Positions 47,861-60,170 of a stretch of DNA of 64,000 nucleotides are shown here, in pieces; the stretch's first letter is position 1, and each line of letters starts with the position of its first letter. Source of the stretch: Hofstenia miamia (taxonomy: Eukaryota; Xenacoelomorpha; Acoela; Hofsteniidae); NCBI GenBank assembly GCA_900660155.1, contig CABFPE010000354.1:94950-158949 (forward strand), written 5' to 3'. A program made the position numbers and the translations under genes. Below the pieces are notes generated by a model that was not told where the DNA came from, made no database searches, and saw only the letters and a program-made list of their open reading frames with translations.

Positions 47861-50800
47861 CTATAAATTAAAGTTTTTGATATCAACAACAGATGGATCT
47901 ATTCCGCTGAGCGGAAATTTAAAAATCCTAGAATAGAAAACCATCTCGGCTTCTAGACTACGTGTGATGGCATCCTTGGATTTGAATCCATGCCCTTCAC
48001 CAGGAAACATAATTAAGGCAACGGGAATTCCACGATCCAAGAGCGATTTATACATGTTTTCAGCCTGATTTGGAGGAACAACTTTATCATCAGTCCCCTA
48101 AATGCAAAATTTATGCGTTAATGAAATGTAATGAAAACTAAGTGCATGCCACAGCCAAAATATATTTGAAATATTTTTAATTCAAAATCTTTCAGAGTAA
48201 AGGACATTACATCTAAAACATTGCTGCAGCCCATATGACAGGTAAATAAAAACACCAATGTTATGAATTAAGGAAAACAGGTCACAAGAGAAAATTGTAT
48301 CTATAAAAAGAAAAGCAATGAAAAGTTGATTCTAAGCAATTCTTTTAAACATTAAAATTTATCGGTAATTAGGTATTATGATGCGACATTCGTTTTTTTA
48401 TAAATTGATACGATTTGATATTAACAAAAGGGTATCCTGCACTATTTAACTTCACACTGCTACTATTTAGAGCAGTGGTTCTCAAACAGAGTTCACATGG
48501 ACCCTGGGGTTCCATGTAACTTTAATGGGAAATTTTAAGGTTAAATAATTTATTTGTATTAATTTAGTTTTCCTTCAAAATGAAGCATAATTAATATAAA
48601 CAATTCCTCTACTATTTTATTAGAAATTTTTTTGAGGTAGAGGTAGAGCTAAAAAAATAGAGGAAGAGGGTTCCATGGGTAAAAAAGGTTGAGAACCACT
48701 GGTTTAGAGGAACACAATGTTTGGTAAAACATTTCAAAAAATAAAAAGAAATACGAGAATTTCACTGAATTGGAGTAAAATCGCCAGTGCGCATGAAAAA
48801 CAGCAAACAAATTTGAATGCCGGTGTAAAGAAAACTTGAGATAAAACAAAGAATTGAGTGCAGAATTCGATCAAATACTAACAAGAATATAAAATTTTTG
48901 GTACCGATCTCCTCAATTGAGGACGTTAACATAAAGTGCTTTAAAATTAACAACTTTAGTTGTACTTCGATTCAATTAAGTCTATTTAATATTGAGTTTG
49001 ATACGTCATCACTTTAAATGACCCTAATGACTATTTTAATTAGTTAATACGTGCCATTGTAGCGAACTAAAGTTCAAGTTTACACTAAATTCTTTAAACC
49101 ATTGACTCATATCTACATTGCATAACACGGCTACTAAAGAAGTAAATTTCCTGTTACTACATCATAGTCGATAAATATAGCCAGCCTTTTAAATCTATTG
49201 TACTTATCGTTATCTTATAATATACAATTTACCAACTGTCTAGTACCTTTTAGTAATATGCGTCAGTAAACACTGAAAATAAATATTCTTCAAACCCAAT
49301 TTTTTCCTATTGATTCATTAAATAATTGCATAAAAATTGTTGCTAATTATTACGTACAGTGGATTGCATGTACCACAAAAGTTTGTACACCTGTCTGTTG
49401 CGATATATAACTACTTCAAAATCCTTAGTAGAAATAACAAGTAACAATTAGCAGGTCATTATCACTGATAAGGAACGGGGTTATTTGTTCGTTGTAGACA
49501 CGCCTTACTAATTTTAAGTAGAAAGTTAAAACTTGTTTACATGTGGTTGTTATTAATTTTGGTCGGATACCCAAAGCTATTTTGCAACGAGCACTATCCC
49601 ATGGTAGTGATAGTGAAATAGTCTAGGAAGTAACGACGCCGAGCAAATCGAAGCTTCGACGCCTTTCTTAAATGAAAGTGAATGGGAATGGAAGCCTTTC
49701 CGGCGACATTGGAAAGCACTGATGATGGAGTGACTATTTACTTTAAAAAATTGGAACTGCAAATACTTTGAAAAATAAAGTGGCATTTTTGTGTGCACTG
49801 ACAATGAACCAAAAATGGTGTCAACGTTTGTTGGAACACCGACATTTAATTTATGTCTTTAAAGTAGGACTGTTGTGATAAAGACGTTTGATTTGACAAA
49901 GGCGTTTGATGTAATAAAGATTTTAGGGCACAAATTAATAATGTTAAAACAATAGGGGCAGGATAAATTTAAGTTGCTTCCGTATTCAATTGCAACTGCA
50001 TCCACTACAAGGCCTTGGAAATCCTACTACAACCATTTAGTTGTGTTTGTTAAAAATAACAGTTGTTATTCGGACGAAACCTCGAGTGAAGCGGCTAGTG
50101 CTCTGCCCACATTACTTAGTAGTAAAGCCGTGTCACATGTTTTAGCTGAAACGAAAAATATGTTTGATCATTTGTCCTATCTACTATTAGATGTGTGCCT
50201 TAAAAATGAGCGAATTTGATCTTGTTGATGCGAATATAGCCATGCATCGTCTTAGTGGACAATCAGCAATTTTCAATAATTTAATTTCGAATCATTTTTT
50301 ATGGCTATCACAAAACGACTGTAAAAAATCTCCCAGTTGAAATTTCGAGGTCAGCTTGCGCATGGAGTAACTAGCCACATAAACAGTACACAAAACGTAT
50401 GCTAGAAAACATAACGAAGCATTAAGCAGTTGGAGATGCAACTGTTATTTGACTTAAAGTTATACACTGGAACAGTATAAGACAAGATAAAGCGAGATTT
50501 TATGCTTTATTTAAAATCCAGACCTTAAGCAAATTCGGGAAATTGCTGATGTTCTGAATAGAAGTGTTTTTCATCCTGCGGCCATTCAAGAGAGAGCCTT
50601 CAAGATCCATTTTTATCCTATTGTTAGTTCCGATGTCGAGAAACTCCTTTCGAATCACATTAACGTCAAAGTTTATCGGTGATTTCTTTCTACTATCATA
50701 TGACAGTTTCATGGAATAGTGTCTCGTAATTGCTGAAAAATTAAAAAAAATGTCATTAAAATTTAGGTTTTTGTGGAATCTTGACGTATTTTTGACTTAA

Positions 50801-51311
50801 TTTTATACGAAATTTTATAATACAACCCAAAAATTTAGTAATAAACATCACCCGACCCATGGGTTGGGTTGGCACAAACCATTTACAGCCCTAATATGCT
50901 TAGCATCACCTTGCAATAATACAAAATTTCAGTGCTTTATAAAGCTAATTTATCAAAATAAGCCTTAATTTAACAATCTTGAACTATGAAGAGAATATTT
51001 AAGAGAACATTCAGAAAATCTCAGCCTTATGACTAGGTGTTTTTAAAGAAAAATGAATTAATGAAAAAAAAGTTTGTGAATATACCTGCAGAAGAAGAAT
51101 AGGGCATTTAATAAGATCCGTATGAAATAATGGTGAACGCTCATGATAGACATCTGCACGCTCCGGTAGAGGACCAATCATGCTGTTGCAATATTGAGAT
51201 TCAAACTTATGACATTCATCATTAAGTGCTGAGAGATCTGCAACTCCGAAATAACTAACGCCTACTTTAAATGTATCTCCACAAAATGCAGGTCCAGCAA
51301 GCGCCAAATAT
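47861..51311 (-). CDS. S9 family serine peptidase, exons 7-8 (3' half)
   Basis: C-terminal half of the peptidase begun at 23803, on the opposite strand. Exon 7 is 51311-51086 (acceptor TTATTTTAG, donor GTATAT); exon 8 is 48097-47861 (acceptor GCATTTAG) and ends in TAG. Exon 7 starts with one base that completes the codon left by exon 6 (GG + A), giving SAGG followed by YLALAGPAFCGDTFKVGVSYFGVADL split here as the family expects. It continues with HKFESQYCNSMIGPLPER and CPILLLQ. Exon 8 opens GTDDKVVPPNQ (catalytic Asp581) and has FPGEGHGF (catalytic His613). Joined length is 655 residues, normal for the family. No second copy of exons 1-6 was found upstream on this strand, so this is not a separate gene. 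Confidence 0.93.
48473..48701. mobile_element. hAT (Charlie-like) MITE in intron 7
   Basis: 229 bp with termini CAGTGGTTCTCAAAC and, in complement, CAGTGGTTCTCAACC (14 of 15 equal), followed on both sides by a GGTTCCATG-like subterminal word. Flanks ATTTAGAG (48465-48472) and GTTTAGAG (48702-48709) form an 8-bp duplication with one mismatch. No coding capacity. Confidence 0.85.
48710..51085 (-). other. Intron 7 remainder
   Basis: No firm gene. It contains a Tc1-type terminus at 49357 (separate entry), an open frame at 49974-50219 with no known motif, and a short FDLTKAFDVI-like word at about 49890-49919 that resembles RT motif A but has no RT context. Confidence 0.45.
49357..49392 (+). repeat. 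Tc1-type terminal inverted repeat, single end
   Basis: TA followed by CAGTGGATTGCATGTACC and AAAAGTTTGTACACC, the pattern of Tc1/mariner element ends. No matching right end was found in the next few kb, so this is a relic or a truncated copy. Confidence 0.45.
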
Positions 51312-52541
51312 CTAAAATAATTCATAAATGGGTTTGGAGAATTGCAGAGTAAAACCATCCCATAAATATGGGTCAAGCTCTACAAAGTAAAAATTGATAC
51401 AGGCTCTTTATACAAACTTTAAAAAATAGCATATTTGTATAAATATAAGGGGTACTATGAATCGCTAAGAAAAATGTAGAAATTTCGCCCCTCAGCAAAA
51501 GCTTAGTCTAAAAAATCATGTACAATACGGCCGTTTTTTGAGTAAAATGTAGATAGATTATATTGTATATATATGATGAAAAATCTATGAGGAATTTTTT
51601 GTTTTAGTCCTATTAACAATACTTGCTGATATACTATCATTTGCAATCAAATTATACACTTAAGTTTTTGAAAAAATCGGTTAAGCGAACGTAATTGCGA
51701 AAGCGATCAATAGTACGTCAGTTTTTCAAAGGTAAAATTAACAAATAAGACTGACCAATAGAAGTTATTATAGTCCAAATAACGTTCGACCTCACAACAT
51801 AACAGAGGTTCCTGGCCTAATTTATTCGAATAACTATTATACATATTGCTTTGATTGTAGGATATGCACGAATACAAGAATAATGTATAAAAATTGTATC
51901 ATTACGAAGTCAAACTCAAATAGACAAATACACAAAAAATTACATTCTAAACCTAAATTATTAGATATGGCTCGGTCTTGCAAGACATACTAATATTACA
52001 TCACGTAAAAACTTGGAAACATTGGTACAGATTGGGGAATATTCTGAATACATTTACATGTAGATAAAAATAAAATGAACAAATATACGATATACTAGAC
52101 AATTCATATAAACGATAAATTACTGATTCTAACCCAAAGCAAGAACAGTTTTTGAAAAGGAAACTAAACATCAAATCCAATTTTTTATAGGTTCTGATTT
52201 GCAAATGACCTAGTTTAGCTAATTAATTTTCATTAATTAGTATTATATTCTATTTTAAAAAAGTATAACTAGATTTCATTTTCATATAAGAAAATTGAGG
52301 TGATATTAGACTTTGGTTATTGGCTCAATTGGGGCTATCACTGAAAAATATGGCAAATTATTATGGTAAAAATATCTTTGAATGAGGTTTATGAGCGGAA
52401 AAAGCGTAAAACTACCAATATTTTTTACACATTTGAAAATTCGAATTATTCAATAATTGGTTTTACGAGTCTAAAGGGGATTCGTAATTGATCGATTCAA
52501 AATTTTGCAAGCAGAGTGAGAGCAAATGAGAGGGATTATAA
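51312..52541. other. Sequence upstream of exon 7, no gene
   Basis: AT-rich, no exon 1-6 homologue on the minus strand and no transposon recognised. In the original gene this was intron 6. Confidence 0.5.
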
Positions 52542-53082
52542 TTATTAACATGGTTTATACGCCAATTACAAAAATAAATTGCTCAAAGGCGTGGTTTCAT
52601 GATTTCTCACGAAGCAGGAAAGTAATGCGCAATTAATAAGTCTTCAACTGCTTCTTGAATTGTGTATACGAATCCAAGACCTTAAGATTAGTTGGGAGTG
52701 CATTCCATAATGTCGGGCCATGAACGGCAATTGATCGATGGCCAATTGAAGTTTTATAAGCAGGAACGCAGAAATCAATTTCAGTTGACAGTCTACTAGA
52801 TCTCCTAGTGGATGAATCTTTTCGCTTAGTGAAACAGCTAATAAGGTAGTTCGGTAGTCTGTAGTTGGGACACGCTCTATACATTATCGTTAGAACCTTG
52901 TACTGAATTCTAGATTTAATCGGCAGCCAATGAATGTCATGCATTAGGGGCGAAATATGGCATCTTCGTTGCTTTACCGAGTAAAGGACTCTTATAGCTT
53001 GATTCTGTATCTTTTGCAATTTCTTTATCAGCACATGAGATATTCCGACATATAATGAATGGCAGTAATCCAGTCGAGAAAG
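52542..53082 (-). mobile_element. L2/CR1-like LINE, second copy (3' fragment)
   Basis: Minus-strand copy of 38024-38574. The protein over 132 residues has about ten differences (roughly 92% equal), from LIKKLQKIQNQAIRVLYSVK to TLWNALPTNLKVLD. It is 5' truncated at 53082 (inside CTTTCTCGACTGG) and ends after the same TTAATAA-type 3' end. Inverted relative to the copy at 35790-38574 and located just beyond exon 7 of the split peptidase gene. Confidence 0.9.
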
Positions 53083-54614
53083 TAGTATCTGTAGTATTTG
53101 ATAAGAAATATATTTGAAACAATTACATGTACTTTGTTATTTTGGAGAAATTTTGTGGTCAAAATTGCGTCCCGCACTTTTCTCATAAGCAGTGCAGCCC
53201 TGGCTACTACCCTTTCTAAGGAAGCTGTCAGATTTATGCTGATGAAATCCTACATTTATTGTAGCAGTGGCTCTATGTTCTACAATAAGTAGACCTTGTA
53301 GAGCATGTAAAAATGTTGTCTAAGGATTGTCAAAACTTCACATATTTACTTTTTAACAGATTAAATATTTTGCTTCCGATGTGCTAAAATCAACACCAGA
53401 CGAAAATTTTAATTTTTTCCGAAAGCGCAATTTCAAAATACTTGTGGAAAATTTGTTAACGTTAAACACATTTACAAAGAATTTTCTCTAAGCTTATTTA
53501 ATTCCAAAATTTGAAAATCTTGAGGCATGGGTAGGTCTATTTGGGAACATACTTTAATGCAATGCTGAAAACTTCTATTCAATAACTTTGACTGTTTCTT
53601 AATATATCCAAAGATATTCCAAACCCATTGAGGTGTGCCGTGCACAAAGTCAGAGGTCGCGGGCCCTGTCTTTTAAAGAATAATGTAAGTATATTTGGAT
53701 AATCAATATCTCGATATAAGAGAAACAAAATGCATGAAATAAAAGCAAGAGAAAATTTATACCAGCATCTATTGTTTCATGATTAACATTGTTATGTGTG
53801 TGAAGCTGCTTCATTACTTATTGTTTACTATTGGAAAGGTTCTTTGCTTATTTTTAAACAGCCGAGAAATCTGAGTTTGCTAACGGCTTGCCTCAATGGG
53901 TTTGGAAGATTTAGCTACATATACAGTAAATAAACATTTAAAGTTCTTTGTTGATTCAATGGGTTTTAAACGAAATATTTCCCTGATTGTTAGGTATGGA
54001 GAGAACTAAAAATTTTAAAAAATTGGAATTTCGAAGGAAAAATTGTTAATCTTTTTTAGAACTTTAGATACAGCATAACAATTTAGTGCAAGTTTCCTTA
54101 TTCCATTCAAGCACCTTAGCGAGTAGATGTGTTCACTCCTTATGATTTCAAAATTTGCTAATGAACTTGGAAAAAACATTTTGTTTGTGTGGAAAATGGT
54201 TTTTCTTCTAAAATGACACCATGCTGTTTATTATGAACAAAACTTTACATATTTATTAACTTAGAGAACATCTCACCTATAATCTAAAAGAAGAGATAGG
54301 TGACTAGTTGTGACTATTTGGGTTTCATCTCAGTCATGTAGTTAACACCAAGCAACCCATTTTGCCTTTGAGGTCACAAAGAAATTTGTTCGCATTCTTT
54401 TCTAGCTTTCGCCAAGCCTTTTGGAAAATTTGTGAATCCTGGGTTTTGGACACATCTATGGCTAAGTCTGCTTCTCAATTTATGAAAATTTGTAATAAAT
54501 CTTATTAGTGTTTTTCAAGTACTTAAAATATGGATTTTTTTCAGTGGAAAATTCGTTTTTTTCCAAAGCATACCTATTGTTCAGATAATAAAGTCAATGG
54601 CAGCAACAAATCAC
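53083..54614. other. No gene; repeat family with CCAAACCCATTGAGG
   Basis: No coding frame supported. It holds one copy of an unassigned dispersed repeat (53475-53640) and an inverted occurrence of its terminal word at 53891-53905. Confidence 0.45.
53475..53640 (+). repeat. Unassigned dispersed repeat, copy 1
   Basis: Shares with 59625-59835 the ordered words GAATTTTCTC.AAGC, GAGGCATG / CGCATGAG, TTTAATGCAATG.TGAAAA and CCAAACCCATTGAGG.GTG. The last word also occurs inverted at 53891-53905, making a 15-bp perfect inverted repeat with about 260 bp between. Confidence 0.55.
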
Positions 54615-54691
54615 CTTAAATGTGTTCCTGCCAATTGATCACCCAATACCCGTCCGTCCGGAGCGCGCCGTAGATGTAATGTTTCTTCAAT
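54615..54691 (-). CDS. Possible orphan exon (77 nt)
   Basis: Minus-strand stretch between a good acceptor (CTATTCTTTTTCCAG) and a GTGATT donor, open in one frame and reading IEETLHLRRAPDGRVLGDQ and onward to AGTHL. It is clearly richer in G+C than everything around it (CGGCGCGCTCCGGACGGACGG), which suggests constrained coding sequence. I do not recognise the protein, and no neighbouring exon was found; the other exons may lie far away or outside the window. Confidence 0.4.
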
Positions 54692-57600
54692 CTGGAAAAA
54701 GAATAGTTTTCGCTAAGGACAGAATTGAGTCTTTTTTAAAAGATTACTATATGTAAATGGGATGTACCAATAATGCTAATCAATAGAGGCTTTTCGCGTG
54801 TCGCTGAAGCGATTGTATGAAAACAACCGCTATATAAAAAGATAGATGAGAATAGAATATAGAGCATGAGATACTCTAGTTTAAAATAATGTGAAATGAT
54901 CTACATATATTCCTTTGAAATCCATGATAACTTTCATATGTAAGGTTTCTTGAAGTCCACAATCATTGTTTGAATATAATAATTCATTTTATCTCACTAA
55001 CAATTTGTCTAAGAAATGTTTATACACAAACTAAGACGATCTAAATCATGATCTTAGGGATAAACGAAGGAATTTGAAATATAATCAGAAGTTGCAGCAA
55101 AATGGTATGAATGAAAATGACATTCTGCAGATGTGGATGAGTGGGCAAAAAAGCAAGTATTTGAACTGGTTTTCAACATGCTCTAAAGGTCATAAGACTT
55201 TAAGTCATCATTTGTGGAAATGTAGATCCTGACAAAATTTAAGTTAATTTAAATAAACGTGATTAAGACTTTAATAATGTGAGGAATTCAAGTTGTCTAA
55301 GTACACATCAATGCCACTTTGCTTAAATTTTACAAAATTATCGTGACACCTAATATATCTTAAAAATAATTTAAAAAACTCTATTCATCAGTTTAATATT
55401 CGCCTGGAGCACTAGGTGTATGAGCAAATTCACTAAATGCCTTGCTCAAAACTTGAAAAATTGGTAAAATAAGACTTTTCAAGATGTCAAGAATCATTTA
55501 CAGATTACGGCTGATTTCGGCCCGTTGCTTTGAATCTTACGGCTACTGTCGACTACGACAGCGATAGGGTACACTAAGTAAAAACTACTGTCCGCTAATA
55601 GAATTTGACATTATACCTTAATAATACCATTATCGAACTGATCTTTTAAGAAAAAATTCTTTAAACCTGTATTTTCTAAATACAATGCTGCCAACGAGTA
55701 GATGTAGGTGGAATGTTTAGACAACCTTTTACAAACGAAAAAATACACGCTTCTTTTAAATTTGTTATGCTATTTTAAAGTAATTTTTATGTTCTTAAGC
55801 TATGTCTTTATGTTGTGTATGAAGTTGAAATTTTAATAAGGTTTTTTCCTTTAAATTTCTCTGTTATTCCATTGAACTGTTTAAATGTAATGCAATTTAA
55901 ATACCATGAAACTTGACAAAGGAAATATAGCAAAACCGAGGAAATTTTATATGGTTTTCTTAGTTTTTTGAAGTTTATCAAAATGTTGTACAGCATGAGG
56001 CCATAACTATAAAATTGGAGGATTTTACTATTTTGCCCCGCTTGCAATTAAAAGTAGGGGATATCAGGCACAATTAAGATATGGCAGCTGCATAAGAACA
56101 TGAAAAATTGTGGTTTCAGAATTCCTCTATAACAAAACTTCATTTTCATTCCATTTTTCTGGGAAATAGGACAATCAAAATCGATCTGTGTTACACAGTG
56201 TACCGCTTTGTGATTGGCAGTTCGTGTAAGAGTACCTAGTTATCTATTGCCATCCGTTGTAACGAATGAGCTTTGCATCACTATATTTCCATTTTCTCAT
56301 TTAATATATTCTATTATACATACTGTGAAATAATATCTCAATAATGATTTTCGCAATACCTATCGTAATATTTATAAATATGTTGTTATTGAAGCTTTCT
56401 AAGGTGTTCAATCCTATGTTTTCCTGTAGTATATTTACAATTCCAACTAATATAATGTGTTAACTTTTAGAAAGCGGTAAAGATTACTGAAATACTATAA
56501 TTTAAGCCGGTAAGATTTGCAAATGTAACACATATTCAAACATGAGTGGTATTCTTTAGATTATTAAACCAATAGTGTAACATTCTATATTTTATTAAAT
56601 ATTCCATGACCGTTTTTCACAACCATAGATCCAATGATTTATATCTCCTAAGCATTCTAAGAATTAAAACATCTTATGGCAAAAGATTATTTTCGTTCTC
56701 TGGTTCTACAATTTTTAATTCATTACTATGAAATCTTATATGTGGCAATAATTACGAATGGTCTAAAGTCATAATTATTCAGTCAATTTATTAAAGAAGA
56801 ACACTGAGAAATTCAAATGTATTTTAAATGGGCATTTGAATGTATTTGAAAATGCGCAAAATATTATTGTTATTATTATTATTATTATTATTTTAATAAG
56901 TACTGTCTCTTTTGAAAAATATATTTTACCATCAAATTTGATCGAACTCAATTATCAATTTGTCAAATTGCGATGCATTTACACTTCATGTATAGAACAA
57001 AGTCCACATTTGACTGCGGAAAAAGTGCCAATTCCATAAAAATGTAACTCTTAGGCATTATAAAATAATTGCAAATATATACCTATCACATTCAAAGATT
57101 TCAAGTCATAAACGATATTTACGGTCAATCATTTTTTATAGTACTCCAAACAATTTTCCCTTATTTCTTTAGATCTTAAAGAACAGAACTATTTGCTTTT
57201 CCGTCAGAATGCCATTCAATTTTGCAAAAAAGTTAGTGTTTATATTTACAAAATCTGTTCAACAGATTAATATCAATTAAATTTTTTACAATTTCTGTCA
57301 TAATTTCTATTGTACCCTTTTCCATCCGTAACAAGGGATTAAGAAAATTAATATTGTATTAAAAATTTAGTAAGACACCATATATTGAGTGATTTCCCAT
57401 TTGGGTTCTTTGTATTGGCCCGTCTTTCTGAACAAATATTGCCCAATCGAATAATAAAGTGTTTTTCTCAAAGGATATGGGCTTCTTTATAACAAAGCTA
57501 ATCTTGCTAAAAAATAATTTTCAAATGTACGGAACAATTTGTTTATGTCGATTAGTGAAAATGTCATTCTTTTTCAAATACATTTGCAATTTCCCAGATA

Positions 57601-57753
57601 CACTAAATATTAATAGTACAAATTTAAAAAAATCAAATGTACGGTACTGAGCAAGTACTGTTAATGCAAATTTCAATATTGAGGTAAGAAAGTATCTATT
57701 GTAAGATCCATGCAAAAGTCAGGTAAATTACATTTTCTAAAAAACCTGATTTA
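54692..57753. other. AT-rich stretch, no gene recognised
   Basis: No frame with coding character. It contains one relic end of the 40493-type TIR element (55502-55577). Confidence 0.45.
55502..55577. repeat. Single end related to the 40493-40903 element
   Basis: Complement of the right edge reads TTAGTGTACCCTATCGC and then GTCGTAGTCGACAG, with ACGGCT / CGGCCC words following, as in the termini at 40493-40903. Only one end is present. Confidence 0.4.
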
Positions 57754-57754
57754 T

Positions 57755-57795
<41 letters not shown>
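57754..57795. repeat. (TA)n microsatellite
   Basis: About 20 TA units with one ACAT interruption, close to the 3' side of the second Penelope-like remnant. Confidence 0.9.
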
Positions 57796-57797
<2 letters not shown>

Positions 57798-57959
57798 CCA
57801 ATGAAAATTTTTGTGGTGATATAATTTACAGTGCACTACCTTTAATGTTGCTTAATATATCCATACACTAAAAAATACTCAAAATGATGGTCGCGCTTTG
57901 TTTATTCATTAGTCTTTGTTAATTCGAGTTCTTAATAATTAGAACTTCAGATATCGTTG

Positions 57960-58760
57960 CATTTGTTGTTTTCATTATGATAGGTTTTCGTTAATCGGAG
58001 TTTGAGGATGTCGTTTTGTTTCACCGATGCAAGAATTGTGACATTCTTCAAAGGTATACTTGAATGCAATTGATGAAACAAGCTTCTCTGAAATTGGATA
58101 TTTATTGCGACATATATTACAGGTCTTCTTAGTTTCTAATGTTGGTCTTATTCTTGTGTATCTTACATTTTTTTCTTTTCTTTATTCTAAAATTTTGCGG
58201 TTGTAGTTATGTTCTTCAATATATTGCTTCATCATTTGATTGACCGTAGTTTCATATTACTTCAGACTTCGTTATTAGATGTCGATCAATATACCTCTTA
58301 ATTAATCGATGTGAATAGCCATTGTTTTTGAAAATTTCATATTTCCGATATTGATTCAATTAAATTATGGTAATTTGAAAAAATTAAGTTTATGCGATTA
58401 ATTAAGCATTTGATGGTAATTATTATATACTTTGAATCACAATATGATTCAAAGGGAATTATATTTGTTAATTTCCGGTCCATCTTAGTTTTGTAGTTGT
58501 GGTTATTGTAAGCTATTGTGACATCCAGGGTATTCAATAGTAAATTGTTCTTGGAATTTTCTATATCTTGTTTTTTGAATATCATAAAGTGTCATCAACA
58601 TACGTATGGTATGCAATGGGCTTTGTGAATTTTTCGTTCGATTATTCCTCAATTTATTATATCTTGCATGAGGTTTTCAGTCTTGAATTGATTCTTGATT
58701 TTGATTGCTAGAAGTGCATAATGCTTTTTTATTTGAATGTGCCAATATTTAATTGGAAAA
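57960..58760 (-). mobile_element. Second Penelope-like element remnant
   Basis: Minus strand. A reverse-transcriptase part lies at about 58760-58340 (YxDD-type region near 58600, NTLDVTIAYNNHNYKTKMD, then FESYCDSKYIIITIKCLINR). A GIY-YIG endonuclease relic follows at about 58150-57970 (a C-x2-C, then FKYTFEECHNS.IGETKRH pattern). Short and decayed. No flanking inverted arms like those at 18109-18973 were found. Confidence 0.65.
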
Positions 58761-60170
58761 CAACAATAAAATATAGGAAATATAGTTGAGTTATTATAAA
58801 CTGCATCATCTCATGGAGTGACATATTTTGCTGCACATTTGTGACCAAAGCCTAGTCTAATTTGGGCCTGGCAATTGTAGTAATATAAACAAAAATGTAA
58901 AATCAAAGAACTTGATATTTTACACATCTCTATGTTTATTGAATAATGTTGGTTTCATTTAAAAAAATGAGGCCCTTAAAAATAAACAATTTTTCTGTTA
59001 TTTCAAAGTCAATGTTTGATGTGCATTAAAAATACAGAAAAGTGGTATTTTTCATATTGCAGTTTTGGACAAAAGTTTGCACCAATTCTCTACTTGTAAG
59101 ACCATTTATGGTGCCTCCTTTAGTTTTGAATTGCAAATCTCCAGTCTCTGATTAAACTAGGCTCTGTGAGATGTCCCAATATTTTGACTTCCTAACTTCT
59201 GGGATTTAAATTGTAGGGCAATTCAATTTTTAGGATTCAGTAGGTCTTCAGTTTGTAAAGCTAGACCAAGTTATAATTGTATATGAGTCTTTTAAATATC
59301 TTCTACACGTTAAAAATTACATATGTGGTATTTTGAAGTTATAATATAAGTAATGATTCTACATTAAGAGTAAATATCTCTATACATTGAATATCTCTAT
59401 CTTGAAAATTGCCATCGTTAGATGGCGTCAGAAGTGTCTAGGTATGAAAAAATTTTTGCTGAGTAAAATATTTTTAAGCTAGTAAAAGGAAATATTTTGA
59501 AATCTTTCTTAAATCACTTTATTTCAATTACCCATTCAAGCCATTTTAAAGTCATCAAATTTAAATTGCCTAACGCTTAACCTTAAACAATCAATTTATA
59601 AGTACAAAGCGCTTTTGCACATTTATATAGAATTTTCTCCAAGCCTATAAGCAAATTTGAATATCATGACGCATGAGCAGATCTAATGGGGGAATATGAT
59701 TTAATGCAATGTTGAAAATTTTTATTAAAGCGTATTGCTGTGGCTGAAATTCAAAAGATTTAAATTTTTTTTGAAAATTTTTAATTTTTGAAATTGCAAA
59801 ATATCCCAAACCCATTGAGGAGTGTCATGCAAACAGGAGAAATGAATTTTGAAATTAAAAGTGAAAATCATGTATTTAACTAATCATATTAACCCCAAAT
59901 ACCCTATTGGAACTTTGAACGCATTACCGTTTTGTACACATTTTGAAACAATTTCTTCAAGCTTATTCGAAATATGGAAATGCTTGGTTTTGAAAATACA
60001 TGATAAAACTTTTTGCTTGAGTGTTCTTGATAGAGGAACTAGATCAACAATCTTCTAGAGAGTTGGAAAACTTTGATATGCTTATTTAATGTTCCATAAC
60101 GTGACCTTAATGGAGACATCGCGAACTAGAACGTGTGTTCTCGTTTTTTAAACTCGGTACCACTGAAAGA
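58761..60170. other. No gene recognised
   Basis: AT-rich. It includes the second copy of the unassigned dispersed repeat (59625-59835); an open frame at 59849-60058 shows no motif. Confidence 0.45.
59625..59835 (+). repeat. Unassigned dispersed repeat, copy 2
   Basis: Same orientation as 53475-53640 and longer by about 45 bp through an insertion before the CCCAAACCCATTGAGG end. Confidence 0.55.

Noticed and set aside
49885-49950. FDLTKAFDVI, like reverse-transcriptase motif A
   Set aside because: Only about 20 residues before a stop and no other RT motif near; probably chance or untraceable debris.
49974-50219. 81-codon open frame inside intron 7
   Set aside because: No recognised domain and opposite to the host gene strand; no splice or start context to support a gene.
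50820-50905. CCCATGGGTTGGGTTGG... and TTTACAGCCCTA, like a GC-rich transposon end
   Set aside because: Only one end seen, no target duplication and no partner in the window.
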